Assembly (NCBI GenBank): GCA_017449525.1
Contig: JAFTFL010000018.1
Coordinates: forward strand, 1 to 64,000
Length of the DNA: 64,000 bases
DNA from: Bacteroidales bacterium
Lineage (GTDB): Bacteria > Bacteroidota > Bacteroidia > Bacteroidales > P3
Direction: 5' to 3'
Shown: in pieces, positions 18,901 through 27,862 of the stretch
How positions within the stretch are numbered: position 1 is the stretch's first letter
Layout of the letters: the number at the start of each line of letters is the position of its first letter
The notes under the pieces: generated by a model
The model's input: the letters and a program-made list of their open reading frames with translations, nothing else
What the model was told of the DNA's origin: nothing
Databases searched by the model: none
Program-made: the position numbers and the translations under genes

Positions 18901-19823
18901 ACAACGATAGAGCAGGCATTAATCTCGTCGCTGACCTCCTGGTCTGCAAGGAGGCCCTGCTTGCGCAGCCGTTTAGCAGCCAGGGTGCCGATGTCCATCA
19001 AGCAGACATATTTATCGGTGCGACCTGCGTATTGTTCGGCATGGTCGGCCAGATAACGACGGAAGGCGCCCTCAATGAGAGGACGGTAGTAGCCTTCATC
19101 GAAGTGGATATCCTTCAGCTCGGTTGCGAAAGTGGTGTGGCGGCAATGATCACTCCAATAGGTGTCGAGCACCCTGATTTCGGTCATCGAGGGGTCGCGA
19201 TGTTCCTCGTCGTGGAAATAGCGTTGAATGTGCTGGAAGTCGGCGAAGGTCATTGCGAGCCCCAAACTGTCGTAGAGTTGGCGCAACGGCTCTTCTGCCA
19301 TGGTCTGAAAACCCGTGAGTAGAGCCACATCTGCTGGCTCGTCGAACTGCTCAGAGAGCGTTGTCGGCTTGCTTTCAGCGGCCAAGCGACTGTCCACAGG
19401 GTTGATGCAGTGGTGCACAACCGCCTCACGCTGCGCTTCCGAGAGTTTTCCTACAACAACGTAGGTAGTGGCAGAGCGGATGATAGGCTCTTCGGTATTG
19501 CAGAGTAACTTTACACACTGTTCGGCGCTGTCGGCTCGCTGGTCGAACTGGCCAGGCAGGTACTCTACGGTAAAACAAAAATCTTCTTCGCCATGAGGGA
19601 AAGCCTCCTCGTACACATTGTCAACAGGCGGTTCGGCAAAGACCGTCTGCTTGGCCAACTCATAGGTCTTGTCGCTGACGTTCTCCACATCATAACGTAT
19701 CAGGACGCGTGTCTGTTCGGGGCGAATGCCCAAGTAATTCTGTAGTTCTTCGTGCAGTTCTTGTGCTCTGACTGCATAGGGTTGCTTCTTCTCGACGTAT
19801 AGACGTCGCACACCGTTTGTCAT
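15996..19823 (-). CDS. purL: Phosphoribosylformylglycinamidine synthase, single-chain
   Basis: This 1,275-residue enzyme converts FGAR, glutamine and ATP to FGAM in purine synthesis. It has the N-terminal FGAR-AT domain, two AIRS-like synthetase halves (for example NETHNHPTEIEPFGGAAT, ~335-355, and a second half with GGKDSMSGT) and a C-terminal glutaminase. The glutaminase shows FPGTNCEYDSARAF, the nucleophile Cys in LGICNGFQAL (about residue 1100) and the His/Glu pair in MGHSER (about 1234). Length fits large-type PurL, so no separate purS/purQ is needed. It is the last gene of the ffh-folD-queE same-strand run, 66 nt after the acyltransferase. Confidence 0.97.
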   Translation of the reverse strand: MTNGVRRLYVEKKQPYAVRAQELHEELQNYLGIRPEQTRVLIRYDVENVSDKTYELAKQTVFAEPPVDNVYEEAFPHGEEDFCFTVEYLPGQFDQRADSAEQCVKLLCNTEEPIIRSATTYVVVGKLSEAQREAVVHHCINPVDSRLAAESKPTTLSEQFDEPADVALLTGFQTMAEEPLRQLYDSLGLAMTFADFQHIQRYFHDEEHRDPSMTEIRVLDTYWSDHCRHTTFATELKDIHFDEGYYRPLIEGAFRRYLADHAEQYAGRTDKYVCLMDIGTLAAKRLRKQGLLADQEVSDEINACSIVVPVVITAPDGTQSSEEWLVNFKNETHNHPTEIEPFGGAATCLGGCIRDPLSGRTYVYQAMRVTGAADPTRPLSKTLPGKLPQRKITTTAARGYSSYGNQIGLATGLVSEVYHPNYVAKRMEIGAVIAAAPRRQVKRLTSDPGDVIILLGGRTGRDGCGGATGSSKSHTTASLTTCGAEVQKGNAPTERKIQRLFRREEVSSLIKKCNDFGAGGVSVAIGELADGLHINLDKVPKKYAGLDGTELAISESQERMAVVVDPKDVDAMLRYADEENLEATVVAYVTEEPRMVITWRGREIVNLSRRFIDTNGAHQQASVSVRMPEQPMDTQPDGDVKSLWLSILSDLNVCSQKGLVEMFDSSIGAGSVVMPFGGRHQLTPTQSMIGKLPLLEGRCDTVTIMSYGLDPYLMSWSPFHGAVWNVVNSVAKIAAAGGDVSRVRLTFQEYFKKLGTDAYRWGEPFSALLGAYSAQMGLLLPSIGGKDSMSGTFNDIDVPPTLCSFAVGVGDIRHVVTPELKQAGSRLVLLDVRRAQGTDGRDYGMPDYEDVLSQYAALHRAVQDGQVLSAYVVGFGGLVEAVSKMAFGNKLGVQFTADLTAAELVAKNYGHIVVETASPVEALPFRAVELGVVTEQPCFVVGGAKIDMEEALQAWTSRLESVFPTRTASAAQSQSHQPVHFELKDYADIHICQHKTARPRVFIPTFPGTNCEYDSARAFLRAGAEVQTLVFRNQNGHQIEESVRAYAEAIENSQIVMLPGGFSAGDEPEGSAKFITSVFRNARISDAVMRLLRQRDGLMLGICNGFQALVKLGLVPYGEIRPQAADAPTLTFNTIGRHQSKMAHTAVVSNLSPWLRGAELGKDYVIPISHGEGRFVAPQEWIDRLFANGQVATQYVDLNGQPTMDDEYNMNGSYCAIEGITSPDGRVLGKMGHSERRSAFQADMPDGSKRRVGTAMNIYGCDDQLLFESGVAYFK

Positions 19824-19889
19824 ATCTTGTTCTTGTTTATTTGCCCGACAAATGCTGCTGTGTATAATATTAAGGTGTAGGCTGAATGG

Positions 19890-20456
19890 TTAGGCGTAGA
19901 AGTTAGTGTTATATCCCTCTGGATGTTTGGGATGGCTGTTGCGGTAAAACTCCATAATCTTGGGCATATCGGCATTGAAGTCGCCTGTCGGCCAGAATGT
20001 AGGGCCAATACCCATGTGCTTGGTCTTATAGTCCACGTAGCTAAGGACAATGGGCACCTGCGCCTTGACGGCTATTTCGTAGAACCCACGCTTCCAACGC
20101 TTCACAGCCTTTCGCGTGCCCTCTGGAGTAATAACAAAAGAGAACTTCTCGTTGGTATCAAAGAGATGAACAGCCTGCTCTACCAGGCCGTTGTTGCGAT
20201 TACCACGGTCCACCGCTATGCCACCGAAGGCGTTGAGGAACGGACGAGTAAACCAATTAAAGTATTCCTTCTTGATGAAGATGCGCGAGTTGTTACCGAG
20301 CATCCACACGCAAGCTGCTCCCACAAAGTAGTCGTAGGCACTGGTGTGGGGCACCATGATGATGACGCAACGGTCCATTTCTTGCTGGCGGTCGGCCGAA
20401 GGCAGGTCGAACTTCCACCCAAAGAGTTTTACAACTGCAATCCAAAGTTTTTTCAT
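19890..20456 (-). CDS. PlsC-like 1-acylglycerol-3-phosphate acyltransferase family protein
   Basis: A 188-residue acyltransferase of the PlsC/LPLAT superfamily. It carries the catalytic H-x4-D motif in VPHTSAYDYF (~residues 36-45), the GIAVDRGNRN substrate segment (~80-90), and PEGTR (~110-114). It is shorter than typical PlsC (~240) and resembles the compact Bacteroidetes forms. The substrate could be lysophosphatidic acid or another lysolipid; the sequence does not settle this. It starts 17 nt after the GT-C/TPR membrane gene, so the two are probably cotranscribed and may act on the same lipid-linked pathway. Confidence 0.82.
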   Translation of the reverse strand: MKKLWIAVVKLFGWKFDLPSADRQQEMDRCVIIMVPHTSAYDYFVGAACVWMLGNNSRIFIKKEYFNWFTRPFLNAFGGIAVDRGNRNNGLVEQAVHLFDTNEKFSFVITPEGTRKAVKRWKRGFYEIAVKAQVPIVLSYVDYKTKHMGIGPTFWPTGDFNADMPKIMEFYRNSHPKHPEGYNTNFYA

Positions 20457-20473
20457 GCTCGGTATGAGAGGTC

Positions 20474-22720
20474 TTACATTTGTCTGAGGTAGCTCCGATA
20501 CATCTCTGCCTCTTGCTTTTTACCACGTTTTTCGAGACTTTCCGCCATGGTCTTATAGAGGCTGGAGTACGCCATGCGCTCATCCAAACCATGGGCGCGC
20601 TTAATGGCCACATAGTATTGCGCCACCTGATTGTTCATCTGGTCAAGGTCTATCATACGGAGTATCTCTTTCTCGGCAGCATCCAACTGGTTGCGTTGCA
20701 AGAGCAGACTAAGTTTCAACTGATAGGCCGAGGCGTACTTGAAGTTGTGCGCAATGATAAAATCGCAAATTTGCAACGCCCTGTCCGCAGCGCCCTTCAA
20801 GGCATAGGCGTGGGCTGCAAAGAGGTTGGCATTGTCGTTAGTAGGCTCAAACTCAAGGAACCGATTACTGTAGACCAACGCGCTGTCGGGCTGATTGCGC
20901 TGCAAGAAGAGTTCAGCCATGTTAAGCAACACACTTTCATTATATGGATTGTAGGACAAGGCGCGGCGGAAATGCAACATGGCAGAATCAGCATTGCCAG
21001 CCTTCTTCAGTTCAGAACCTATGTAGTCATTGCGGTCGTTGCGACGCAGCACAACGGCGATAGGCTGTCCGTCCACTTCGATAGAGTACACCATGTCCTT
21101 CGGCGGGAAGACCTTTTCATTGGTGAGATAAGCGGGGTCGATGCCTGTCAGTGGAAAGACGGCGTAGTCCCAGTCGTATTCGCCACGCGAATACCAACGG
21201 GCAAAGCGTGGGCGAAAATGGGTAGTGTCGTGGTGCAGGAAATAGCGAGTACTTGCGATATGCCACGTACCCACTTGGATACGCTGTTCCGTCTGTCCCT
21301 CAACGGGAGTGGCATTGGCCATGACCCACTCGGTAGCTTCCCGCATGGAATGGTAATAGTAGTCCATCTCATACTTGGCAAAAGCTTTGCTGGTGCCCCC
21401 CTGTAGTTCATTAAAATAAATGTATTCGTAGGGGTGGTTGCGTACAATATGAGCAGCTGGTGGAATAAGCAGCACAAAAGGTAGCACTGTGGCGCACCAG
21501 CGCATCCAGGCAGGACGCGCACTACCGTTCTTGCCGACACCTTCGCATTTGGCTATGAAAGCTTCGAATCCCAAGGCTGCCGTAGCCACCATGGGAGGAT
21601 AGGCAAACAGGGAATGACGCCAACCACCGTACACATTAGCCCCTGTATATACAATCCAAGCCACTGGAAAGAGAAAGCAAAAGTAGAGCATGATACTCTC
21701 CATGCTGCGCTCGCGCCGAAAGGCACCGAGAAACGGATAGAGCAGCCACCCGATAATGACCGCTACGGGAATAGTAGTCAGGATGAACTTCGGAGTGTAA
21801 TACCACGGCAAAGCATCGCTCCAAACCATTTGGCCTTCGTAGATTTGCCTGATGGCTATAGCGAACTGCGACATAGCGCTGTAACTTTCGGCCGCATGCT
21901 TGAAAGGGGCTTGCATGGCGAACGGCCATAGCAGAATGCCAACGAAGAAACCCACCACGCAGATGACTATGGCCACAGCCGCGGTTTTCAGGGCTTCTCC
22001 CCAATCCACGAAAGAGAGAAAATTACCCTGCTCTTTCTGTTTCGATTTTGACTGCTGCGCGGCCAACTTGCGGTCGCCAGCGCGGTAGCACATCCACAGC
22101 ACACCCCATAATCCCATATAACCGATAATGATAAGGCCACCTATACGAATGCTGATAGCGAACGCTATGGAGAACGCCAGCATTGCCATGGTACTCCACT
22201 TCGGTTTGGGTGCTTGGCGGAAGAACATCAGCGTGTAGTATATCGCCATAGTAACCGCAGCCGCCAACGGTATATCTTTGGGATTGTTAAAGGAGTGCCC
22301 AAGCAGTCGTGGAGAGAGAAAAGCCAGCATCATGGCCAACACGGCACCTCGCCATCCTGCAATACGCCAAACTATCAAGCCTACGAACAGCACAATAATC
22401 CAACCCAGCAAACTATTGGCAATATGACGCGTTACATGGATATCGTCCACATGAAACACGTTGTTGAACCAAGCCATAACCACATCGAACGAACAACCAT
22501 AATACTTCAGATTCTCGAAAGAGAGGCAGGTGGTGTCCTGGTGATGCGTCTTATAATACTGCAATACGTTGTTGCCCTGTGGTATTTGGAAACCATCTTC
22601 GTCGCCACTATTGCCAGCCCCCGTACTCATGATGGGCATGACAACAAAGAGGATAGCAGCCACAGCGAGGAAGACCCAGAACCACAGATTGTGGCGATTA
22701 TCGGTAAAAAACTTCTTCAT
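20474..22720 (-). CDS. GT-C-type membrane glycosyltransferase with C-terminal TPRs
   Basis: A 748-residue protein. A first membrane segment (~12-30) is followed by a periplasmic loop with an acidic SGDEDGFQ motif (~37-44), the position where GT-C enzymes of the PMT/ArnT type carry catalytic acids. About 8-10 more hydrophobic segments run to ~430, and include FGGWRHS-like periplasmic loops. Residues ~560-740 form tetratricopeptide-like helices (for example HFRRALSYNPYNESVLLNMA). Such enzymes move sugar from polyprenyl-phosphate-sugar to protein or lipid on the outer face of the inner membrane. The adjacent DPM1-like glycosyltransferase could make that donor. Substrate and acceptor are not known. 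Confidence 0.72.
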   Translation of the reverse strand: MKKFFTDNRHNLWFWVFLAVAAILFVVMPIMSTGAGNSGDEDGFQIPQGNNVLQYYKTHHQDTTCLSFENLKYYGCSFDVVMAWFNNVFHVDDIHVTRHIANSLLGWIIVLFVGLIVWRIAGWRGAVLAMMLAFLSPRLLGHSFNNPKDIPLAAAVTMAIYYTLMFFRQAPKPKWSTMAMLAFSIAFAISIRIGGLIIIGYMGLWGVLWMCYRAGDRKLAAQQSKSKQKEQGNFLSFVDWGEALKTAAVAIVICVVGFFVGILLWPFAMQAPFKHAAESYSAMSQFAIAIRQIYEGQMVWSDALPWYYTPKFILTTIPVAVIIGWLLYPFLGAFRRERSMESIMLYFCFLFPVAWIVYTGANVYGGWRHSLFAYPPMVATAALGFEAFIAKCEGVGKNGSARPAWMRWCATVLPFVLLIPPAAHIVRNHPYEYIYFNELQGGTSKAFAKYEMDYYYHSMREATEWVMANATPVEGQTEQRIQVGTWHIASTRYFLHHDTTHFRPRFARWYSRGEYDWDYAVFPLTGIDPAYLTNEKVFPPKDMVYSIEVDGQPIAVVLRRNDRNDYIGSELKKAGNADSAMLHFRRALSYNPYNESVLLNMAELFLQRNQPDSALVYSNRFLEFEPTNDNANLFAAHAYALKGAADRALQICDFIIAHNFKYASAYQLKLSLLLQRNQLDAAEKEILRMIDLDQMNNQVAQYYVAIKRAHGLDERMAYSSLYKTMAESLEKRGKKQEAEMYRSYLRQM

Positions 22721-22811
22721 GTTTGCTGATGTTGAGGATTGGATTGTCTATGTAATCTGTCTCGCTAAACTTCTTCTGTCGAATTGTAACTGAAGGTCTG
22801 GGAAGTTGCGC

Positions 22812-23534
22812 TTATCTGTATGCGCGCCATATTTTCAATAGCTCTACGGGGGCCTTGATAAAGTCGCGACCCTTCAGCCGCGAGCCCGCAACATCTTCCC
22901 ACTTATACAGCGGAAGCTCATAGATTTTGGTGCGTGCACACTCGGCACCGTATTGTTGTTTATAGCGCGCTAACAACTCCACATCGAACAACCACCGTGT
23001 GATGAACGATGAAGCGAATAGTTCTGGCACGATGTCGCGACGGTACAACTTGCTGCCACACTGCGTGTCGTAGACTGGCAGTCTCAGCAGAGCCGATGCG
23101 CACGTAGCGAAGACGCGCCCCATATAATGACGCGTAGGTTTACGCTCCACCTTTGCACCCAGCCGTTTCAAGCGCAACCCAGTTACCATGTCGTAGCCGA
23201 GATCTGCCCACTTCACAAAGTCGGGCATCTCATCGAGCGGCGTTGCCAAGTCAGCATCCCAGAAACCAATGTATTGTGCATCGGTGTACTCTGCCGCATG
23301 CAACATACCTCGACGCACTGCCTCGGCCTTGCCGCCATTGGGTTGCAAATCGAGCACATGCATCCTCTCACTACCTACGGCCAGTTCGTTGAGCACCTGC
23401 AGGGTGTTGTCTGTGCTGCCATCGTTGGCAAAGAGGAAGTCGGTGTCTGGGTGCTCCGCACAATAGGCAGAGAAAACCTCTCCACGCAGTCGTTTGGCCT
23501 CGTTGTAGCACGGAATAACAATAAGGGTCTTCAT
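22812..23534 (-). CDS. GT2 glycosyltransferase, dolichyl/polyprenyl-phosphate sugar synthase-like
   Basis: A 240-residue GT-A fold enzyme. It starts MKTLIVIPCYNEAKRL, followed by FANDGSTDNT (~35-45), GKAEAVRRG (~70), and FWDADLATP (~98-106) with the metal-binding DxD. It has no clear C-terminal membrane segments. The pattern is that of ALG5/DPM1-like enzymes that make polyprenyl-phosphate-sugar donors. The start at 23534 is chosen over an upstream in-frame start because its ATG overlaps the queE stop (ATGA), indicating translational coupling. It lies 91 nt before the GT-C/TPR gene, a likely user of the product. Confidence 0.85.
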   Translation of the reverse strand: MKTLIVIPCYNEAKRLRGEVFSAYCAEHPDTDFLFANDGSTDNTLQVLNELAVGSERMHVLDLQPNGGKAEAVRRGMLHAAEYTDAQYIGFWDADLATPLDEMPDFVKWADLGYDMVTGLRLKRLGAKVERKPTRHYMGRVFATCASALLRLPVYDTQCGSKLYRRDIVPELFASSFITRWLFDVELLARYKQQYGAECARTKIYELPLYKWEDVAGSRLKGRDFIKAPVELLKIWRAYR

Positions 23535-24160
23535 CGTATGTGGATGTATTTGTGGGACTGCTGAGAAAGCGTCCACTGAGGGTGTTGCAGAATGTAGTTA
23601 ACCACCTTGGGAGTGAGACTTTGACGGCGCGACCACTCGGCTTGGAGTAATAAGCGGCAGTCGGGGTTCACTTGACGCACCTTTGCAGCCTCTTCCTCTG
23701 CACGCACAAAGTCATCGTCATGGCAAATGATGACCTTCAGCTCTCCTGCTCTGCGATAGAAATGCTCATAAACATGGCTGCCCTGCTTCGGTGAAAGGCA
23801 TATCCAGTCCCAGTTGCCCGAAATTGGGTGCGACCCCGAAGTCTCAAGGTGTGTACGGTATCCTGCTGCATGCAGTCGGTCGCACAGCATGTCGAGGTTA
23901 TACAGCATAGGTTCACCTCCAGTGAGCACGACGGTGCGTGTGGTGAACTGCTGAAGGCGGTGCAGGATATCGTCAATTGAGGTCGGTGCAAAGTGCGCAG
24001 CGTTCCATGCCGCCTTTGAGTCGCAGAACTCACACCCTACATCGCAACCACCAATGCGTATGAAGTAGGCCGCCGTGCCCGTATAGCACCCCTCACCTTG
24101 CAGGCTGTAGAACTCCTCCATCACGGGGAGCATGTTCCCGTCTGTGCTACTGGTCGACAT
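23531..24160 (-). CDS. queE: 7-carboxy-7-deazaguanine synthase
   Basis: A 209-residue radical SAM enzyme that converts 6-carboxytetrahydropterin to 7-carboxy-7-deazaguanine in queuosine biosynthesis. The N-terminus has FYSLQGEGCYTGTAA, then the [4Fe-4S]-binding cysteines C39, C43 and C46 in GGCDVGCEFCDSK (CX3CX2C form). VLTGGEPML (~75) and LETSGSHP (~105) bind SAM and substrate. ATG 24160 lies 13 nt after the folD stop; ATG 24121 (MEEFYSLQ) is an alternative start. No other queuosine genes are in the window. Its last codon overlaps the next gene. Confidence 0.93.
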   Translation of the reverse strand: MSTSSTDGNMLPVMEEFYSLQGEGCYTGTAAYFIRIGGCDVGCEFCDSKAAWNAAHFAPTSIDDILHRLQQFTTRTVVLTGGEPMLYNLDMLCDRLHAAGYRTHLETSGSHPISGNWDWICLSPKQGSHVYEHFYRRAGELKVIICHDDDFVRAEEEAAKVRQVNPDCRLLLQAEWSRRQSLTPKVVNYILQHPQWTLSQQSHKYIHIR

Positions 24161-24173
24161 TGCGCGTTGTCCT

Positions 24174-25058
24174 CTACAGGTTGTGGGTTTGTTTGAAAGC
24201 CTTGAGGGTATTCTGCAACAGCGATACGATTGTCAATGGCCCCACGCCGCCAGGCACTGGCGTAACGTAGCTACACTTGGCGTCCACCTCGCTGTGTTTC
24301 ACATCGCCACACAGGTAGTAGCCGTTCTTCCTCGACGCGTCTGACACACGATGTATACCCACATCAACCAGCACGGCATCCTCTTTGACCATATCGGCAG
24401 TAACGAACTCGGGCTTACCCATGGCCACCACAAGAATGTCGGCTGTGCGAGTGATGTCGGCCAGGTTACGCGTCTTGCTGTGGCAGAGCGTAACAGTACA
24501 GTTGGCATGTTCATTGTTGCGGCTAAGCAGGTTGGCCACGGGTGTGCCTACAATGTTGCTCCGCCCCACCACCACGCAGTGCTTTCCCTCCGTATCGATT
24601 CCACTGCGGTTCAGCAAGGTCATAATACCCATGGGCGTGGCTGGCACAAAGGCATCCTCGCCGAGCACCATGCGCCCCACGTTAATGGGCGTGAATCCAT
24701 CCACGTCTTTATCGGGGTTAATGGCGTTGATGATGTGGCGTTCGTTAATGTGAGATGGGAGTGGCAGCTGCACGATGAAGCCGTCAATCTCCTCATCCGT
24801 ATTCAAGAAGTCGATAGCTCGCAACAGTTCTTCCTCAGTAGTGGACTCGGCATAGCGATAGACCGAAGAGGTAAAACCCACCTCGTGCGACGATTTTTCT
24901 TTTGAAGCTACGTAGGTTTGGCTGGCACCGTCGGTGCCTACCAAGATGGCGGCCAAGTGGGGTGGCCTGTGACCTTCGGCTGTGATATGGCGCACTTCGT
25001 TGGCTATCTCGTCCTTAATTTGCTCGGCCAAAGCCTTGCCGTCGAGTATCTGTGTCAT
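24174..25058 (-). CDS. folD: Methylenetetrahydrofolate dehydrogenase/cyclohydrolase
   Basis: A 294-residue bifunctional folate enzyme. It shows the catalytic lysine region TYVASKEKSSHEVGF (~50-65), VQLPLPSHIN (~97), PATPMGIMTLL (~138), the NADP-binding VVVGRSNIVGTPVANLL (~160) and the C-terminal TPVPGGVGPLT (~265). It interconverts 5,10-methylene- and 10-formyl-tetrahydrofolate, supplying one-carbon units for purine synthesis; purL lies further down the same strand. It is 55 nt after ffh and 13 nt before queE. Confidence 0.97.
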   Translation of the reverse strand: MTQILDGKALAEQIKDEIANEVRHITAEGHRPPHLAAILVGTDGASQTYVASKEKSSHEVGFTSSVYRYAESTTEEELLRAIDFLNTDEEIDGFIVQLPLPSHINERHIINAINPDKDVDGFTPINVGRMVLGEDAFVPATPMGIMTLLNRSGIDTEGKHCVVVGRSNIVGTPVANLLSRNNEHANCTVTLCHSKTRNLADITRTADILVVAMGKPEFVTADMVKEDAVLVDVGIHRVSDASRKNGYYLCGDVKHSEVDAKCSYVTPVPGGVGPLTIVSLLQNTLKAFKQTHNL

Positions 25059-25113
25059 TGTCTATGTAGTTTGCTTGGTTGTCGTGTTATAGTAGGTTTC
25101 GTGAAGGAACAGT

Positions 25114-26439
25114 TCAGCGGCCACGGCGCATCATCTTCGGCAGTTTGCCTTTCGAACCAGACACAGATTTCATGATTTTGCGCGTGTCGTCAAACTGCTT
25201 GATGAGGCGGTTGACCTCCTGGATGCTGCGTCCGCTACCGTTGGCAATACGCAGTTTCCTGCTACCGTTAAGACACTGCGGGTTCCTACGCTCGTAGGGT
25301 GTCATGCTACCTATAATGCTCTCGATGGGCACGAACGCGTCGTCGCCAATCTCAACATCTTTCAGCGCCTTGCCCATGCCAGGGATCATGCCCAGCAGGT
25401 CTTTCACACTGCCCATCCGCTTAATTTGGGCTATCTGGGATAGAAAGTCTTCGAAGTTGTACTCGTTCTTGACTATCTTCTTTTGCAGTCGGCGCGCCTC
25501 CTCTTCGTCGTACTGTTCTTGTGCGCGCTCCACGAGCGACACCACATCACCCATACCCAGTATACGGCTGGCCATTCGGTCGGGATGGAACACGTCAAGA
25601 GCCTCCATCTTCTCGCCGATACCGATGAACTTAATGGGTTTCTGCACCGTGTACCGTATAGTGAGCGCTGCACCACCACGCGTATCGCCATCCAACTTGG
25701 TAAGTACAACCCCATCGAAATCGATGCGTTCATTAAAAGCCTTGGCCGTATTGACGGCATCCTGTCCCGTCATCGAGTCGACCACAAAAAGAGTCTCCTG
25801 CGGTTTGAGCACAGCCTTGAGGCGGGCTATCTCGTCCATCATCTGCTCATCCACCGCCAGTCGGCCAGCCGTATCCACGATAACGACGTTCACATTCTTC
25901 GACTTGGCCTCCAAGATAGCCTCTTGAGCGATGTTGACGGGGTCTTTACTTTCTATACGAGCAAAGACGGGCACATCAATTTGCGCACCGAGGGTCTGCA
26001 ACTGCGCCACGGCAGCCGGACGATACACGTCACACGCCGTCAGCATCACGCTTTTACCCTTCTTCGTCTTCAGATAGTGCGCCAACTTGGCACTGAACGT
26101 TGTCTTACCAGAGCCCTGAAGGCCGGCCATCAATATCACTGAGGGCGAACCTTTCAGATCTAGTTCAGCAGCCGTCGTACCCATCAGCTTAGTCAGCTCC
26201 TCATGTACGATTTTCACCATCAACTGCCCAGGCTCGAGCGAGGTAATCACGTTGCGCCCCATGGCTTCGGCTTTCACCTTGTTGGTAAACTCCTTGGCGA
26301 TAGTGTAACTCACGTCGGCATCGAGAAGCGCCTTGCGTATCTCCTTCATCGTATCCGCCACGTTGACCTCATTGATAGTTCCCTTGCCTTTGAGCAGATG
26401 GAGCGCCTTTTCTATCTTGCTGCTAATATTCTCAAACAT
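25114..26439 (-). CDS. ffh: Signal recognition particle protein Ffh
   Basis: A 441-residue SRP54 GTPase. The N domain begins MFENISSKIEKALHLLKG. The G domain has GLQGSGKTT (~107), DTAGRLAVDEQ (~187) and TKLDGDTRGGAAL (~245). The methionine-rich M domain includes MGSVKDLLGMIPGMGKALK (~335) and IIGSMTPYERRNP. It delivers nascent membrane and secretory proteins to FtsY. An open extension reaches 26646, but it has no family similarity and would cross the -7 box at 26491, so ATG 26439 is chosen. It heads the folD-queE-GT2-GTC-acyltransferase-purL same-strand run. Confidence 0.97.
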   Translation of the reverse strand: MFENISSKIEKALHLLKGKGTINEVNVADTMKEIRKALLDADVSYTIAKEFTNKVKAEAMGRNVITSLEPGQLMVKIVHEELTKLMGTTAAELDLKGSPSVILMAGLQGSGKTTFSAKLAHYLKTKKGKSVMLTACDVYRPAAVAQLQTLGAQIDVPVFARIESKDPVNIAQEAILEAKSKNVNVVIVDTAGRLAVDEQMMDEIARLKAVLKPQETLFVVDSMTGQDAVNTAKAFNERIDFDGVVLTKLDGDTRGGAALTIRYTVQKPIKFIGIGEKMEALDVFHPDRMASRILGMGDVVSLVERAQEQYDEEEARRLQKKIVKNEYNFEDFLSQIAQIKRMGSVKDLLGMIPGMGKALKDVEIGDDAFVPIESIIGSMTPYERRNPQCLNGSRKLRIANGSGRSIQEVNRLIKQFDDTRKIMKSVSGSKGKLPKMMRRGR

Positions 26440-26490
26440 ATCGTCGTCTGTTGAATTTCTAACGTTACGCCTATTATATAATAAGGTGTG

Positions 26491-26498
26491 CAAAATTA
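26491..26498 (-). promoter_or_regulatory. -7 box for the ffh operon
   Basis: The minus strand reads TAATTTTG followed by CAC, matching TAnnTTTG, about 45 nt before the ffh ATG. The -33 element is not clear. Confidence 0.55.
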
Positions 26499-26859
26499 CA
26501 CAATTCTTTCGAGTTGACGACTGCCCAAGCAAAAATTGACAAGTGCATAGGCTCAACAAGCCTGTTGACGCCCACTTTTCCACTCTCAATCCTCCACATC
26601 CCCCTCTTTTGACATCCACATCTTTCCCCTTCAACATCCGCTCCATAAAAGGCTCAAAACAATATATGTTAGTGAATACTCTGTAGACATATCCCTATAG
26701 CATCTAAACATGTCTGAGTAAATAGTTATGTAAACGTGTATAGATACTATTTAGACTCAGTGGTGCAACTTTTTTTCGCAGGAATGAAACTTTTTTCCTC
26801 AATCTTCGTTAACTGCCTACGTAAACAGAAAACTGCAAAGAGAAGAGTTTATACTTGAC
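26499..26859. other. Divergent spacer between ffh and rpoD
   Basis: About 360 nt, AT-richer than the genes around it, with no plausible gene. It must hold the rpoD promoter, but no exact TTTG/TAnnTTTG pair is visible; a degenerate TACTATTTAG lies near 26748. Confidence 0.5.
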
Positions 26860-27720
26860 ATGAGACAGTTGAAGATCACCCACTCCATTACAAACCGCGA
26901 CATCAAGTCGTTGGACAAATACCTGCAAGACATCTGTAGCGAAGAGCTGCTGACCCCTGAAGAGGAGGTACAACTGGCGCAACGCATCAAGGCCGGCGAC
27001 CAGGCCGCGCTGGACAAGCTAACCAAGGCCAACCTCCGATTCGTAGTGTCGGTAGCAAAGCAGTATCAGAATCAAGGCCTAAGCCTGCCCGACTTAATCA
27101 ACGAAGGCAACGTGGGGCTTATCAAGGCCGCAAAGAGATTTGACGAGACGCGCGGCTTCAAGTTTATATCATACGCAGTGTGGTGGATACGCCAATCTAT
27201 ACTTCAAGCCATTGCAGAGAACTCCCGCATTGTCCGACTCCCCTCGAACCAACTCGGCGCACTCAACAAACTGAAGAAAGAAATGTCGAAATTGGAGCAG
27301 AAACTCGAGCGTCCCCCATCAGAGGAGGAGTTAGCCGACATGCTGGACATTCCCGAGGATAAAATCAAGACCATCTTGGGCATATCGGGACGACACATCT
27401 CGATTGATGCCCCATTGGTGGCCGACGAGGATGTGAACTTCGTTGACGTACTTCCCAACGAGGACACACCTGCTACCGACGACGCGCTGATGCGCGAATC
27501 ACTCTCACTCGAGATAGAACGTTCACTCTCTACGCTGACCGAGTTTGAGCGCGATGTCATCAAGATGTATTTCGGCATCGGTCTACCCCACGCCCTCAGT
27601 TTGGACGAGATTGCCATGAAGTTTGGCCTCACACGCGAACGAGTACGTCAGATTAAAGAAAAAGGGCTAAAGCGACTTAAAAACAGTTCAAAGAGCAAAC
27701 ATCTAATTGCGTATCTGTAA
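26860..27720 (+). CDS. rpoD: RNA polymerase primary sigma factor (Bacteroidetes RpoD)
   Basis: A 286-residue sigma-70 family factor lacking region 1.1, as is normal for the Bacteroidetes primary sigma. Region 1.2 starts [20 protein letters not shown]. Region 2 contains [18 protein letters not shown] and [14 protein letters not shown] (-7 recognition). Region 3 has [16 protein letters not shown] and region 4.2 ends [18 protein letters not shown]. It recognises the TTTG / TAnnTTTG promoters seen throughout this window. A hairpin terminator follows at 27777. Confidence 0.96.
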   Translation: MRQLKITHSITNRDIKSLDKYLQDICSEELLTPEEEVQLAQRIKAGDQAALDKLTKANLRFVVSVAKQYQNQGLSLPDLINEGNVGLIKAAKRFDETRGFKFISYAVWWIRQSILQAIAENSRIVRLPSNQLGALNKLKKEMSKLEQKLERPPSEEELADMLDIPEDKIKTILGISGRHISIDAPLVADEDVNFVDVLPNEDTPATDDALMRESLSLEIERSLSTLTEFERDVIKMYFGIGLPHALSLDEIAMKFGLTRERVRQIKEKGLKRLKNSSKSKHLIAYL

Positions 27721-27776
27721 TTGCCGACCAGTCGCATACCCCATGGGAAACTATCTGAAACAATAACCTATACCAA

Positions 27777-27812
27777 CATTGCAGCACCGGCATGCGCGTC
27801 GGTGCTGCAATG
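27777..27812 (+). terminator. Terminator after rpoD
   Basis: CATTGCAGCACCG (27777-27789) pairs perfectly with CGGTGCTGCAATG (27800-27812) around a 10-nt loop. No long T-tract follows, so efficiency is uncertain. Confidence 0.7.
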
Positions 27813-27862
27813 TGTAGGCAGCGACCGCCTCACCTCCTCAACGCATCACAGCAATCCGCAGC

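Noticed and set aside
26440..26646. N-terminal extension of Ffh
   Set aside because: It has no SRP54 similarity and spans the promoter -7 box.
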